From CALODL01 sp942492115 (GTDB lineage: Bacteria > Planctomycetota > Phycisphaerae > UBA1845 > CAIVHJ01), in assembly GCA_942492115.1 (NCBI GenBank), contig CALODL010000021.1:310001-374000 (forward strand): a DNA stretch of 64,000 nucleotides, in the 5' to 3' direction. The notes beneath the pieces are model-generated. The model saw only the letters and a list, made by a program, of their open reading frames with translations, had not been told where the DNA came from and made no database searches. Below are positions 55,630 through 64,000 of the stretch, piece by piece. The number at the start of each line of letters is the position of its first letter. Positions within the stretch are counted from its first letter, which is position 1. Both the position numbers and the translations under genes were made by a program.

Positions 55630-56011
55630 GAATGAGGATTAGACGCTGCACAACGCTAACTTGCAACGGCGGGGCGGAAGGGGCATCCCTGGCCAGCTCT
55701 ATATCCAGAAAGCGAGAGAGCAATTTAGCTTCCACGATTCTACTGAAGGACCACAAAAAAAAACCGATGCCCGGGAAACGGGCACCGGCTCTTCCCCCCC
55801 TGCTTAGGCCAGGCCTGAATCAGGAGGTCAGGTGTGGTCGCTGCACGCCACAACTCAATCTGTTCTACTCCCCCACTCACCAGATGCCGAGTTGCGGTCA
55901 ACCGATTGGTGGTCGGCCATGAGATGCTATGAAGCGGCAGCCACGGGGATCAACCGACCACGCGGTATATGAGCCTGACGCGTCTCCCGCGTTCGTGTTA
56001 TCGGTCCCATC
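55630..56011. other. 382-bp intergenic region
   Basis: The region between the ABC ATPase start and the end of the aldo/keto reductase gene contains the terminator at 55755-55788. The segment next to 55630 should hold the promoter of the ABC operon. No protein or RNA gene was identified. Confidence 0.5.
55755..55788 (-). terminator. Rho-independent terminator downstream of the aldo/keto reductase gene
   Basis: CCGGTGCCCG pairs with CGGGCATCGG (one mismatch) around TTTCC and is followed by nine T residues on the minus strand. It lies about 225 nt past the reductase stop codon, so the transcript has a long 3' tail. Confidence 0.85.
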
Positions 56012-56998
56012 CTAGCCGCCCGTAGCAGGCGGCACCCAGGCAGGTCGCACTGGGAACAGTGCATCGAGGGCAGTGCACACCTCTGGAGTGATGTTGACAT
56101 CCAAAGCCTTGATATTCTCATCGAACTGTTCGACGCTACGTGCGCCCAGGATCACGCTCGACACGCCCGGTTGTGCCGCAGCCCACGCAAGAGACAGTTG
56201 CGCACGTGAACAGCCCATGTCATCCGCATGCTTCTTGAAGTCTCGGACGCGCTGGATGTTCTTCTCCGTGAAACGCCCCTCGCGAATCCACTCTTCCTCC
56301 GCCATCCGCGTTCCTTCGACCAGGCCTTGATCATACTTACCAGTCAACATGCCCATGCCCAATGGACTCCAGATCACCGTGCCCATCCCCCATGCCTGGG
56401 CGACCGGAACCATATCGCGTTCAAACAGGCGGCGAGCCAACAGGCTGTATTCTGGTTGTTCAACCTGTGGACGGTGTAGCCCGAGTCGTTCGCACACTCT
56501 TCCGACATCGTTCAGCTGTTGGCCGGTCCACTGGCTCGTACCCCAGTAATGGACCTTGCCCTGGCGGACGAGGTCGTCCATGGCCTGGGCCGTTTCATCG
56601 AGCGGTGTGTCGGTGTCGTAGCGGTGACAGAAATACACGTCGATGTAGTCCGTACCGATGCGCCGGAGACTCTTGTCGACCGATTCCATGATGTGTTTGC
56701 GTGACAAGCCGCGATCGTTAACATCATCGCTCATCGGCCAGAACACCTTGCTCGATATGACCAACTCGTGGCGTGGAAAATCCTTGAGGATCGCACCCAT
56801 AGTCTGTTCTGACTGGCCCTTCACGTAAATATCGGCCGTATCAAAAAAATTGATACCCGCGTCAAAGGCCCGCGTGATGATCGACCTGGCGACTGATTCT
56901 TCTGTGATCTTGTACCCGAACGTCATCCAACCACCCAGGCCAAACTCACTGACCCTGGTTCCACAGCGCCCCAGCGAACGGAATCTCATTTCAGACAT
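56012..56998 (-). CDS. Aldo/keto reductase
   Basis: The 328-residue product is an NADPH-dependent aldo/keto reductase of the group that includes YghZ and potassium channel beta subunits. The catalytic Asp and Tyr are in FFDTADIYVKG, the Lys in ISSKVFWP and the His in YFCHRYD. The cofactor-binding SVILGARSVEQF is at the C-terminus. ATG 56998 has GGGAG about 8 nt upstream. No partner gene indicates a substrate. Confidence 0.93.
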   Translation of the reverse strand: MSEMRFRSLGRCGTRVSEFGLGGWMTFGYKITEESVARSIITRAFDAGINFFDTADIYVKGQSEQTMGAILKDFPRHELVISSKVFWPMSDDVNDRGLSRKHIMESVDKSLRRIGTDYIDVYFCHRYDTDTPLDETAQAMDDLVRQGKVHYWGTSQWTGQQLNDVGRVCERLGLHRPQVEQPEYSLLARRLFERDMVPVAQAWGMGTVIWSPLGMGMLTGKYDQGLVEGTRMAEEEWIREGRFTEKNIQRVRDFKKHADDMGCSRAQLSLAWAAAQPGVSSVILGARSVEQFDENIKALDVNITPEVCTALDALFPVRPAWVPPATGG

Positions 56999-57138
56999 GG
57001 CTGTGTCTCCCACTCTGTTTGCGTATTGGGCTCTGTCTGACAACGACGGCTTGGAGATCGGGCGAGGCGTTGGCTGTCAAGGCCGCAGGAAGCAAGCGCC
57101 TGCAGCCGATCGTAGCTGACGGAGTGTTCAGACAGCGC

Positions 57139-57921
57139 CTAGTCGAGTAACGCGATCATACGCACCGGCCCGCCGCTACCACCGCCAATCTTCATCGGCA
57201 GCGCGATGACATCAAACCCCCGGGCCGGCAAACGCCCGAGATTGGCAACATTCTCGAACGCCGGAATGTCGTGTTCGAAGAGTCTGACATGACTCTCGAA
57301 CAGAGTCGATTGGCCGTAGTCGATGCTCGGCGTATCGAGGCCGACCGCGCGAATGTGCCGCGCGGTCGCCAACCACAGCGCCGCGTCCGGATGCAACCCG
57401 GGAAAATGCAGCTTGGCCACGGCATCAGGGCCCCGTTCGTCGGTCCCCATGTACTGCACCCGATCGGGCCAGAATTGGCCATACCCTGTGTTCAGTAGCA
57501 CGATCTTGTCGAACAGAGTGTCGTGATGTGCCCGCTCCCACGCCAGGAGGTCGTCGATAACAACCTGATAGTCGCGGTCGGCTGCGCAGTGCGCCGACAC
57601 ATCGACAACAACCGCCGGACCCATGACGCGCCGCAACGGAATCTCATCCATGGCAGCGCCACCATCGTAGAAATGAACCGGCGCGTCGACGTGCGTGCCG
57701 CCGTGTTCCGGGCTGCAGAACGAACCCGCGGCATAGTAGTAGCCCTTTGGCGTAACGCCGGCGTGCTTGGTCGTCCGCTCGAATCCCTTCTCGGTTGGCC
57801 AGAAGATGGTGTCGTGGTCCAACGTATGAGTCAGATCGACGACAGTATAACGGTCAACGCCACGCCCTTGCGTACACCCGGCACACGACACGGCGCCAAT
57901 AATGGCCAGCATCCGAACCAT
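57139..57921 (-). CDS. Cyclase family (kynurenine formamidase-like) protein, exported
   Basis: The 260-residue product belongs to the cyclase/kynurenine formamidase-like metal hydrolases. The metal motif HGGTHVDAP is present, with the flanking DLTHTLDHDT and DTPSIDYGQ segments. An N-terminal signal with cysteines in VSCAGCTQG suggests a lipoprotein. AAAGGAGG lies before ATG 57921, so the longer frame is rejected. It follows an M28 peptidase gene on the same strand, about 70 bp away. The substrate is unknown. Confidence 0.88.
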   Translation of the reverse strand: MVRMLAIIGAVSCAGCTQGRGVDRYTVVDLTHTLDHDTIFWPTEKGFERTTKHAGVTPKGYYYAAGSFCSPEHGGTHVDAPVHFYDGGAAMDEIPLRRVMGPAVVVDVSAHCAADRDYQVVIDDLLAWERAHHDTLFDKIVLLNTGYGQFWPDRVQYMGTDERGPDAVAKLHFPGLHPDAALWLATARHIRAVGLDTPSIDYGQSTLFESHVRLFEHDIPAFENVANLGRLPARGFDVIALPMKIGGGSGGPVRMIALLD

Positions 57922-57991
57922 GCGGCACCTCCTTTCGGGGGCGCAGTATGGGTTACTCCAAAGGGTAACGCAAGGGCTGCGCACGATGGCG

Positions 57992-59065
57992 TCACTCGTT
58001 CACTCGGCCTGCCAGATCGGCGACAACCTCGCGCAACGCATCTACCACGCGCGCATAGTGATCATAGGTGAGCTGATCAGCCGTGTCGGTATCTCGATGA
58101 TAATGTGGGTAGCGAAACGGAGCCGTGTCGGTAATCATCACCGCCGGATAGTCGACCTGCCAGAAGGACCAGTGATCCGACCAACCGATTCCAGGTACAC
58201 CGGCCGGCGCCGCCACGCCCTCCGATGGGAACTGCGCGTGGTGCCTGAACGAGGAGATGACATCGTAAACGAGACCGCGCGACTCGATGTTTCCAACCAC
58301 AGCCACGAAGTTCCCCACGTCGGGGTAGAACACGTTCAAGGGTCGCGGGTAGCGCTGGCTGTTTGCCGCATCGGAGTAATAGCCCATGGTTTCGAGGCTG
58401 ATCATCGCAATGATGTTGTCCTCGTTCTGGGCACAGCGCCGCGCATAGATCACGCTGCCCATTGCCTCGCTTTGGAAGTAGGGAGGTTCCTCGTTGACGA
58501 AGCCCACGAATCGAATCGTGCGACGGGTGTCCACACCAGCAAAGGCGTCCGCCAGCGCCAGCAATGCGGCCACGCCGGAGGCGTTGTCGTTGGCCCCATC
58601 GCAACCCGGCACCGTATCGTAATGGGCACCCAACACGATGATCTGTTCCGCCAGATCCGTTCCAGGATGCTCGGCCTCGATATTGTGGCATCGTTGACCG
58701 TCGACCTCGAAGGGCAGCTTACGGGCCGTGTATCCCAGGCTCTCGTACCGCTTCATGATGTGATCCGCGGCACGCTCCAGGCGATGCGGAAGGCGCATGT
58801 TCCGCTGGCCGATCCGCTCCGCCAGAGCACGGACATCCGCCTCGAGGACATCGCGGAGAGCATTCTGACCAGCTGTCATCGGAGGGACGGGTGCTGTCCA
58901 GGAACGGCCCGGCATACGGATCATGACCACGTAGCAGACCAGAAGGAAGACACCTGAAAATGTGGACACGATACCGGACAACAGCGCGAAACGACGGAGG
59001 ATCTTCTTCCGCGGTCGGGCTGCGTCCGGTGCAGCTGGTTCGGTGTTTATGTCTGATTCGCCCAC
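57992..59065 (-). CDS. M28 family aminopeptidase, membrane-anchored
   Basis: The product has an N-terminal membrane helix (about residues 24-47) and an M28 catalytic domain. Zinc-site motifs are GAHYDTVPGCDGANDNASG, FVNEEPPYF, ISLETMGYY and the final His in PHYHRDTDT. It probably cleaves N-terminal residues from peptides in the periplasm. GTG 59065 is proposed because the in-frame ATG 59122 lies in the loop of the terminator of the preceding gene. If that start were used, the protein would be 19 residues longer. Confidence 0.85.
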   Translation of the reverse strand: MGESDINTEPAAPDAARPRKKILRRFALLSGIVSTFSGVFLLVCYVVMIRMPGRSWTAPVPPMTAGQNALRDVLEADVRALAERIGQRNMRLPHRLERAADHIMKRYESLGYTARKLPFEVDGQRCHNIEAEHPGTDLAEQIIVLGAHYDTVPGCDGANDNASGVAALLALADAFAGVDTRRTIRFVGFVNEEPPYFQSEAMGSVIYARRCAQNEDNIIAMISLETMGYYSDAANSQRYPRPLNVFYPDVGNFVAVVGNIESRGLVYDVISSFRHHAQFPSEGVAAPAGVPGIGWSDHWSFWQVDYPAVMITDTAPFRYPHYHRDTDTADQLTYDHYARVVDALREVVADLAGRVNE

Positions 59066-59105
59066 GCCCGCATGGTATGTCGGACACGTGGTCGGTTCAA
59101 CGGAC

Positions 59106-59135
59106 AAAAAAGGGCGGGCCATACATGACCCGCCC
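59106..59135 (-). terminator. Rho-independent terminator of the giant repeat-protein gene
   Basis: GGGCGGG pairs with CCCGCCC around a 10-nt loop and is followed by six T residues on the minus strand, 28 nt past the stop codon of the upstream gene. Confidence 0.85.
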
Positions 59136-59163
59136 CTATGTGTTGAGTAGTGTTCGCTCTGGC

Positions 59164-62100
59164 TCAACGCGAACGACGAACTTTCGTAGAACCGACAGTG
59201 ATGACTGCTGCCGAAGCGTCCGTGATATCAATCTTACCCGTCGCAAGCGTCGGGAATACGAATGTCCTCTGGGCAACATCTTCATCATCGTGCAGCAGTT
59301 CGATCATGAATGTCCCGGCAGCCTGTTTGCCCACGCGATAGGTATACGTGGCCAGGTAGCCGTCGACTGCCGTGTTGACCCCATCACCATCGAGTCCCAC
59401 GACCATCTGTCCGGTCTTCAGGTTGTAGGCATCCCAGAAAGCCAGACCATCGAACACGTGGGCCACTTTGCCATCCCGCACCGCAATGTCGATCAACTCG
59501 AGCCCACCGCGCGCGCCGCCCGAAACGTGAAGATGCAACTGGTAACCACGCAAGTCGGCCAAGCCTTCTTCCATGTACACATCGATCGTCACCAGTTGCC
59601 CCGGGCGGGCATCAACTATCGACGACTCGAGTCGAATGGTTGACCAATCGACAACCGTAGGAGCAAGAATGGGAGCTGGCCCGCCCGCGCAGGTACACGG
59701 GGAACTTCCGCCAAAGGCATTCAGTGCCGCGAAAGCATCGTTGCCGTCACACACACCATCCGGTTCGCAACTGCCAAACTGACCACCGGCATCGACATTG
59801 TAGGCCGTCGGTGGAGATACTTCGCAGGGATACTCCTCCGGTGGCTCACTGTCATTTGGATCATCATCTGCAAAACAGTTCAACGCATGGAAGCGGTCGT
59901 TGCCGTCGGCCGTGCCATCAGGCGCACACTCGCCAAACTGGCCACCCATGTCAGCAAAACCGATATCGGTTCCGGCACAGACACCGGCACTACACGCCCA
60001 CCATATGCAATTGTCATCACGGATACCGTTGAGGTCGAGGTCGGCGCAGTCACCGTGGGTGGTACAAGATCGTATATCGACACAACCCCCGCTGACACAC
60101 GTACCCTCGCCACCATTGCACGGCAGCCCTTCGTTGGCCGGCTCGAGCACGTCGCAATTGCCGTCGGCACCTCCGGCAGCACATGACGCCACATTGCACT
60201 CGTCGTCCATAGCAGAGCAATCCGCCGGATCGCCGCCAGTACATGCTCCGGCCTGACAGGCCTCGTTGAGGTTACACGCATCGCCATCATCACACGGCGT
60301 TCCGTTGGCCACTGCGAACAAGGCATCACAGTTGCCCTCGGCCCCGGATGACGAACACCCTGCGGTATTGCACTGATCACCTGCACCCGAGCAGTCAGGC
60401 GCAGCCCCACCGGAGCATGCTCCACTCTGGCACGTCTCGCCGACGTTGCAGGGATCGCCATCGTCACACCCGGTGCCGTCGGCTAGCGGAGTGACGATGT
60501 CACAGTTCCCGCTGCCACCCGCCGGATCACACGAGGCCATCGCGCAGGCGGTACCTGCTCCCGAGCAATCGACGGCAGAGCCACTGCAGCTGCCGCCCCC
60601 GCACACATCACCAGTCGTGCACGCGTCGCCGTCGTCGCAGGACGCATTGTTGTTGGCGAATACGCAACCGCTGCCCGAATCGCATGAATCATCGGTACAG
60701 GCATTGCCGTCGTCACAGGTCAACGAACCACCACCGACGCACACACCTGCGGAACAACTATCGCCCGTCGTACAGGCATCGCCGTCATCGCAACTTCCAG
60801 CGGCGTTGGTGTACTGGCAGCCTAGCTCCGCGATACACTCGTCGAACGTGCAGGGGTTGCCGTCATCGCAACCCGAGCCGCAGGCATCGCACACCAGGCG
60901 ATCTACGATGAACGCGTCGATCCCTGCGTTGGTCACGGAGTCGTTCGGCTGATCCGCGACGCGAAAGCGGACCCGCACTTCGGATGTCGGCTCGACAAAT
61001 GACCCGACGATGAATGACGTCGTGACCCACTGAGAGTCCGTTCCCGTCACCGTCTCGACATCGACCCAGTTCGCCCCGTCATCGTTGCTGACCGCAACGA
61101 CCATGACGTCTGCTTCCGCATTGCTCGCGTCGCTGCAGAAGAACCACTTACTGTACGTCACCACGCCATCTGCTCCGGCCAGATCGATGACCGGTGAGAT
61201 GAGATCGGTAGGCCCGCCATCCAGATCGGAGCTGCCCGCAGTATGGCCACCACACGCACCGGTGGACGGACAGTTCTGCGTCACGAACGCCATGGTATTG
61301 GCGCCCGGCTCGGCGTCCGCGCCAGGCTGAGCAACAGAGGAGCCACTGATGGTCTGGACCGGATTGGCAACTTCCCATTCACCAGACGTGACCGACTCGC
61401 TCGCGACGGTCCACGCGGACACGTCCGCCTCAAAACTCTCGGACAGTGTTGTCTCTGTGCCCAGTGCAACCAGGGTAAACCGTTCTGTAGAGTCTTCGAT
61501 CTCCACCCCACCGATGGCCTCGACGACGAACGAATATGTGTACGCATCAGTACAGGTGCCTGCAGGAAGATCGACCGAGTATGTGTTGTTGCCCAACCAC
61601 GTCATGGGCACACTGGTCGTGTCCCCGCCGTTGATCGACAGTTGCATCACGCCACCGGCCGGATCAGGTGCGGCACCGCCGACAGGCGCAACCTGCACCT
61701 CGATCTTGGAGGGGGTCCCCGGAGCAATCATGCCGGGAGTCCCCTGCGGATAACTGAACACGAAACCGAACGGTGGCTGGTTGATGTACACCGCGCAGCC
61801 GCCGCTCGTACTGCAGAGAAACAAATCGTCCCAATCATCCCCGTTGATATCGAAGTTCCAGACGTCGTTACTGCCTTGGTAATGAGCGGTCGAGATTCCA
61901 CAATCGCCTTCGTTCTGGAAGGTCGGCAGGCAGCCCACGCCGGCACATTGGCCCGTGTGATAGAGAAAGCCACGCGTGCCGGGGTTGACGAGATCGACAT
62001 CCATCGAAGTGATGAAGACGTCTTCGAACCCATCCTTGTCCAGATCCATGAACTTGTTGTTGCCGCCGAAAGCACCCTCCGAATCAAGAATGATGATGTC

Positions 62101-63201
62101 GGTCCAGATGGCCTGTCCGATGCCATCGTTGCCACCGTTGATCAGCACCGAGTCCTGGGCATCGCGTGTGACCACGATATCCAGCAGTCCGTCACCATTG
62201 GCATCGCCCGTATTGATGTGGTAAGGATCGATATTGGGCGTCGCCAGTTGATAGGTGTTGAAGACACCATCCGTGCCGCCGCCACCGAGGTTGTTGTAGC
62301 TGACCGACACGGCCTGTGGAAAATTGAGCGCATCGTCCTTGAGAATATCCATGCGTCCGTCGCCATTGACGTCGGCGATCACCGTGGCCATGGCGAAAGA
62401 CGACTCGAGCATCTCGAATGACATCCGCACCGTGCTCTCGTCAGTGAAGTAACCCGACCCATCGTTGATCCAGAGCCGGTCATTGAGATCCTGCAGCCGG
62501 CTTCCACCCTGCTGGTAATCGCCCAGGTACAGGTCGATGTCTCCATCGCCGTCGACATCGCCGGGCGACACAGAACAGAAGCGTGGTTCGGCCGGCATGG
62601 TGGGAACGCGATCCACGTCGTCGTAGATCAGGCCAAGCCAGTTGCCGCCGCCGTCTGCACCTTGATTGATGTAAATCCGTGGATGGCTCATCCACTTGTC
62701 GCCCGGCCCGCCACCGCTACCGCTGAGCGTCACGGCCGTCACGACATCGCTCCATCCGTCGCCATTCAAATCAGCAATGGCCACGTCGCGATCGGCTGTC
62801 GGCGTATAGAACCCGGAGTCCCCGCAGTTGCCGCACTGACTTTCGATGTCGGAGGTACTGGCGTACTCGTCGGTGCGATCGACCAGTTGACCGTTCTCCA
62901 GCATGAACAACCAGTTGCGGCGCTTGCCGCTATTGGTGCCCAGTTGTTTGGCGACCAGAACACAGCCAAAAAGCGTGTGGTTGGGACCGAAGTAGTCACA
63001 CCACATGTCCTGTTCGTCGTTGGAAGTCTCGGCAAGCGGGTCGGGGTTCCCTGTAACGAAGGGGGAGTCAGACGTGACGACAAGACGTGAGCCCGTCTCG
63101 TCTACGAAGTCCACCCAGTCTGCCGAAACAGGACCGACCATGACCAGCGCGAGGCTCGCGCTACAGATGTGCAATACCATCGACCGGGATCGCTGGCGCA
63201 T
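59164..63201 (-). CDS. Giant secreted protein with FG-GAP repeats, Cys-rich repeats and cohesin-like C-terminus
   Basis: The 1345-residue product starts with a Sec signal (cut near VSA-DWV). Residues about 120-490 hold FG-GAP/VCBS repeats (DLNGDGWSDVV, DVDGDGDIDLYLG, DANGDGLLDIVV). A jelly-roll-like domain follows, then about 300 residues of Cys-rich repeats built on CDDGDACT. Two degenerate dockerin-like units (GGQFGECAPDG and GGQFGSCEPDG) and a C-terminal cohesin-like beta-sandwich (RPGQLVTIDVYMEEG) end the protein. ATG 63201 has GGAG upstream, and the frame extends to 63528 only across the tRNA gene. It is likely a surface or secreted calcium-binding protein. The ligand is unknown. Confidence 0.88.
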   Translation of the reverse strand: MRQRSRSMVLHICSASLALVMVGPVSADWVDFVDETGSRLVVTSDSPFVTGNPDPLAETSNDEQDMWCDYFGPNHTLFGCVLVAKQLGTNSGKRRNWLFMLENGQLVDRTDEYASTSDIESQCGNCGDSGFYTPTADRDVAIADLNGDGWSDVVTAVTLSGSGGGPGDKWMSHPRIYINQGADGGGNWLGLIYDDVDRVPTMPAEPRFCSVSPGDVDGDGDIDLYLGDYQQGGSRLQDLNDRLWINDGSGYFTDESTVRMSFEMLESSFAMATVIADVNGDGRMDILKDDALNFPQAVSVSYNNLGGGGTDGVFNTYQLATPNIDPYHINTGDANGDGLLDIVVTRDAQDSVLINGGNDGIGQAIWTDIIILDSEGAFGGNNKFMDLDKDGFEDVFITSMDVDLVNPGTRGFLYHTGQCAGVGCLPTFQNEGDCGISTAHYQGSNDVWNFDINGDDWDDLFLCSTSGGCAVYINQPPFGFVFSYPQGTPGMIAPGTPSKIEVQVAPVGGAAPDPAGGVMQLSINGGDTTSVPMTWLGNNTYSVDLPAGTCTDAYTYSFVVEAIGGVEIEDSTERFTLVALGTETTLSESFEADVSAWTVASESVTSGEWEVANPVQTISGSSVAQPGADAEPGANTMAFVTQNCPSTGACGGHTAGSSDLDGGPTDLISPVIDLAGADGVVTYSKWFFCSDASNAEADVMVVAVSNDDGANWVDVETVTGTDSQWVTTSFIVGSFVEPTSEVRVRFRVADQPNDSVTNAGIDAFIVDRLVCDACGSGCDDGNPCTFDECIAELGCQYTNAAGSCDDGDACTTGDSCSAGVCVGGGSLTCDDGNACTDDSCDSGSGCVFANNNASCDDGDACTTGDVCGGGSCSGSAVDCSGAGTACAMASCDPAGGSGNCDIVTPLADGTGCDDGDPCNVGETCQSGACSGGAAPDCSGAGDQCNTAGCSSSGAEGNCDALFAVANGTPCDDGDACNLNEACQAGACTGGDPADCSAMDDECNVASCAAGGADGNCDVLEPANEGLPCNGGEGTCVSGGCVDIRSCTTHGDCADLDLNGIRDDNCIWWACSAGVCAGTDIGFADMGGQFGECAPDGTADGNDRFHALNCFADDDPNDSEPPEEYPCEVSPPTAYNVDAGGQFGSCEPDGVCDGNDAFAALNAFGGSSPCTCAGGPAPILAPTVVDWSTIRLESSIVDARPGQLVTIDVYMEEGLADLRGYQLHLHVSGGARGGLELIDIAVRDGKVAHVFDGLAFWDAYNLKTGQMVVGLDGDGVNTAVDGYLATYTYRVGKQAAGTFMIELLHDDEDVAQRTFVFPTLATGKIDITDASAAVITVGSTKVRRSR

Positions 63202-63402
63202 ACTACTTCTCCTTAGTCTGTGATCACAACTCACGCTGGAAGCTATCGTGTGCCCAAGTTGACCTGCGCAGGCGGTAGGGGCCCTCCATGATCGATAATA
63301 TCCGGTCGCCAGAAATGCCACAATGCGGGTATTCGCCGGGACACACAGGGCTCCGCGTCCTGATGTACTAAATCCTGAAGGAGCAATGGGATAGGCGCAT
63401 TG

Positions 63403-63427
63403 AAAACCCGCCGGGAAACGGCGGGTT
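63403..63427 (-). terminator. Terminator after tRNA-Asp
   Basis: AACCCGCCG pairs with CGGCGGGTT around TTTCC and is followed by TTC on the minus strand, 10 nt past the tRNA 3' end. Confidence 0.75.
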
Positions 63428-63436
63428 AATTGAAGA

Positions 63437-63510
<74 letters not shown>

Positions 63511-63711
63511 TGGGGTGATCGGAATCACCCAAGACAGAGAAGTATAGCGGCCTCCGCGTATGCGTCAATACTCCGCCCACACGAAACTTCGATCCGCACA
63601 CAACCCATTAACTGTTGCCGGCCAAAGAGTAAAGACGATTTGCGCCTGTTGATTCTCAAGCCGCAAGCAGCCGGTTACGCCCATTCGAACTTTCCGACAA
63701 CGACAGCGCGC

Positions 63712-63999
63712 CTACGTTGTTTGGATGTCCATGATGCCGTCCTGCGCCCAGGCCCAACGGTCATCGGTGATCCAGCGCCCTGCTGCGAGCATCCCCGCAA
63801 ATTCACAGGAAGCCCACAACAACTCCGCATCGGTGCACGTCTGCACGCTGCTGCCCAGCGTCATCACGGGAATCTGCTGAGCGGCACGGTGGGCCTCGGA
63901 GAATCCCGGTGCGCGACGAAACTCGGGATCGTGCCGCATCTTCTGCTCGAACTGGCAACGCCACAGGGACTTCTCGATCTCCAGCACCTTGATCAACAC
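63712..63999 (-). CDS. Partial protein of unknown function, cut by the window edge
   Basis: The frame is open to the end of the window, so the true start may lie beyond it. The 95 visible residues contain several Trp (SLWRCQFEQ, LLWASCEFAGMLA, DDRWAWAQDGIMD) and no motif I recognise. It reads toward the tRNA gene, with a 200-bp gap between. Confidence 0.5.
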   Translation of the reverse strand: MLIKVLEIEKSLWRCQFEQKMRHDPEFRRAPGFSEAHRAAQQIPVMTLGSSVQTCTDAELLWASCEFAGMLAAGRWITDDRWAWAQDGIMDIQTT

Positions 64000-64000
64000 T

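Noticed and set aside
57902..58957. 351-residue open frame antisense to the M28 peptidase
   Set aside because: The opposite strand has intact zinc-site motifs, so this is a shadow.
61243..62421. 392-residue open frame antisense to the giant repeat protein
   Set aside because: It is the complement of FG-GAP repeats and contains no domain.

Overview
The window is GC-rich bacterial chromosome that most resembles a planctomycete, probably of the Phycisphaerae type. This is inferred from gene content, not from a marker gene. The signs are very large secreted proteins carrying FG-GAP repeats, dockerin-like EF-hand pairs and a cohesin-like tail, an IPTL-CTERM sorted protein, bactofilins beside a Flp pilin, and many secreted M28, S8 and S9 peptidases. 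There is no rRNA, no CRISPR array and no intact transposase. Layout, 0-7.2 kb: a LuxR-type HTH protein, an S9 peptidase, typA and a GlcG/HbpS protein, followed by a minus-strand locus of bactofilin, Flp pilin (56 residues) and CxxC bactofilin. Two 161-bp copies of a miniature element with imperfect inverted ends lie exactly at the stop codons of the LuxR-type gene and of typA. 7.4-24.3 kb: a 1914-residue subtilisin-like protease, a membrane-anchored MutS-like ATPase, a CPA-type antiporter with a TrkA-N domain, a second LuxR-type protein, a Lon-like protease followed 3 nt later by an RCK potassium channel, an IPTL-CTERM protein and an M28 peptidase. 24.4-36.6 kb: two adjacent membrane GTPases (the second apparently frameshifted), a membrane protein, an RNase D pair, an orphan SenB-like selenosugar synthase, a YyaL/DUF255 protein and three methyltransferases. 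36.6-44.6 kb: a complete minus-strand tryptophan operon trpL-E-G-D-C-F-B-A followed by a DAHP synthase gene, with each structural gene overlapping the next. Its leader encodes a 35-residue peptide with three consecutive Trp codons. A terminator and a competing antiterminator follow, the elements of ribosome-mediated attenuation. 44.6-53 kb: a minus-strand XRE regulator / VUT transporter / methyltransferase operon, divergent from a plus-strand operon of about ten small genes. That operon encodes a TPR-like lipoprotein, two exported helical proteins, an ExbB/TolQ-like channel, an ExbD-like protein, a TonB-like protein, a small anchored protein and a cysteine-containing exported protein. I recognise no described system with this composition, so it is the best candidate here for an uncharacterised, proton-motive-force-driven envelope machine. 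53-64 kb: a gene-free kilobase with a long inverted repeat, an ABC-2 exporter, an aldo/keto reductase, an exported cyclase, an M28 peptidase, a 1345-residue secreted protein with calcium-type repeats, Cys-rich repeats and a cohesin-like tail, tRNA-Asp, and a gene cut by the window edge.
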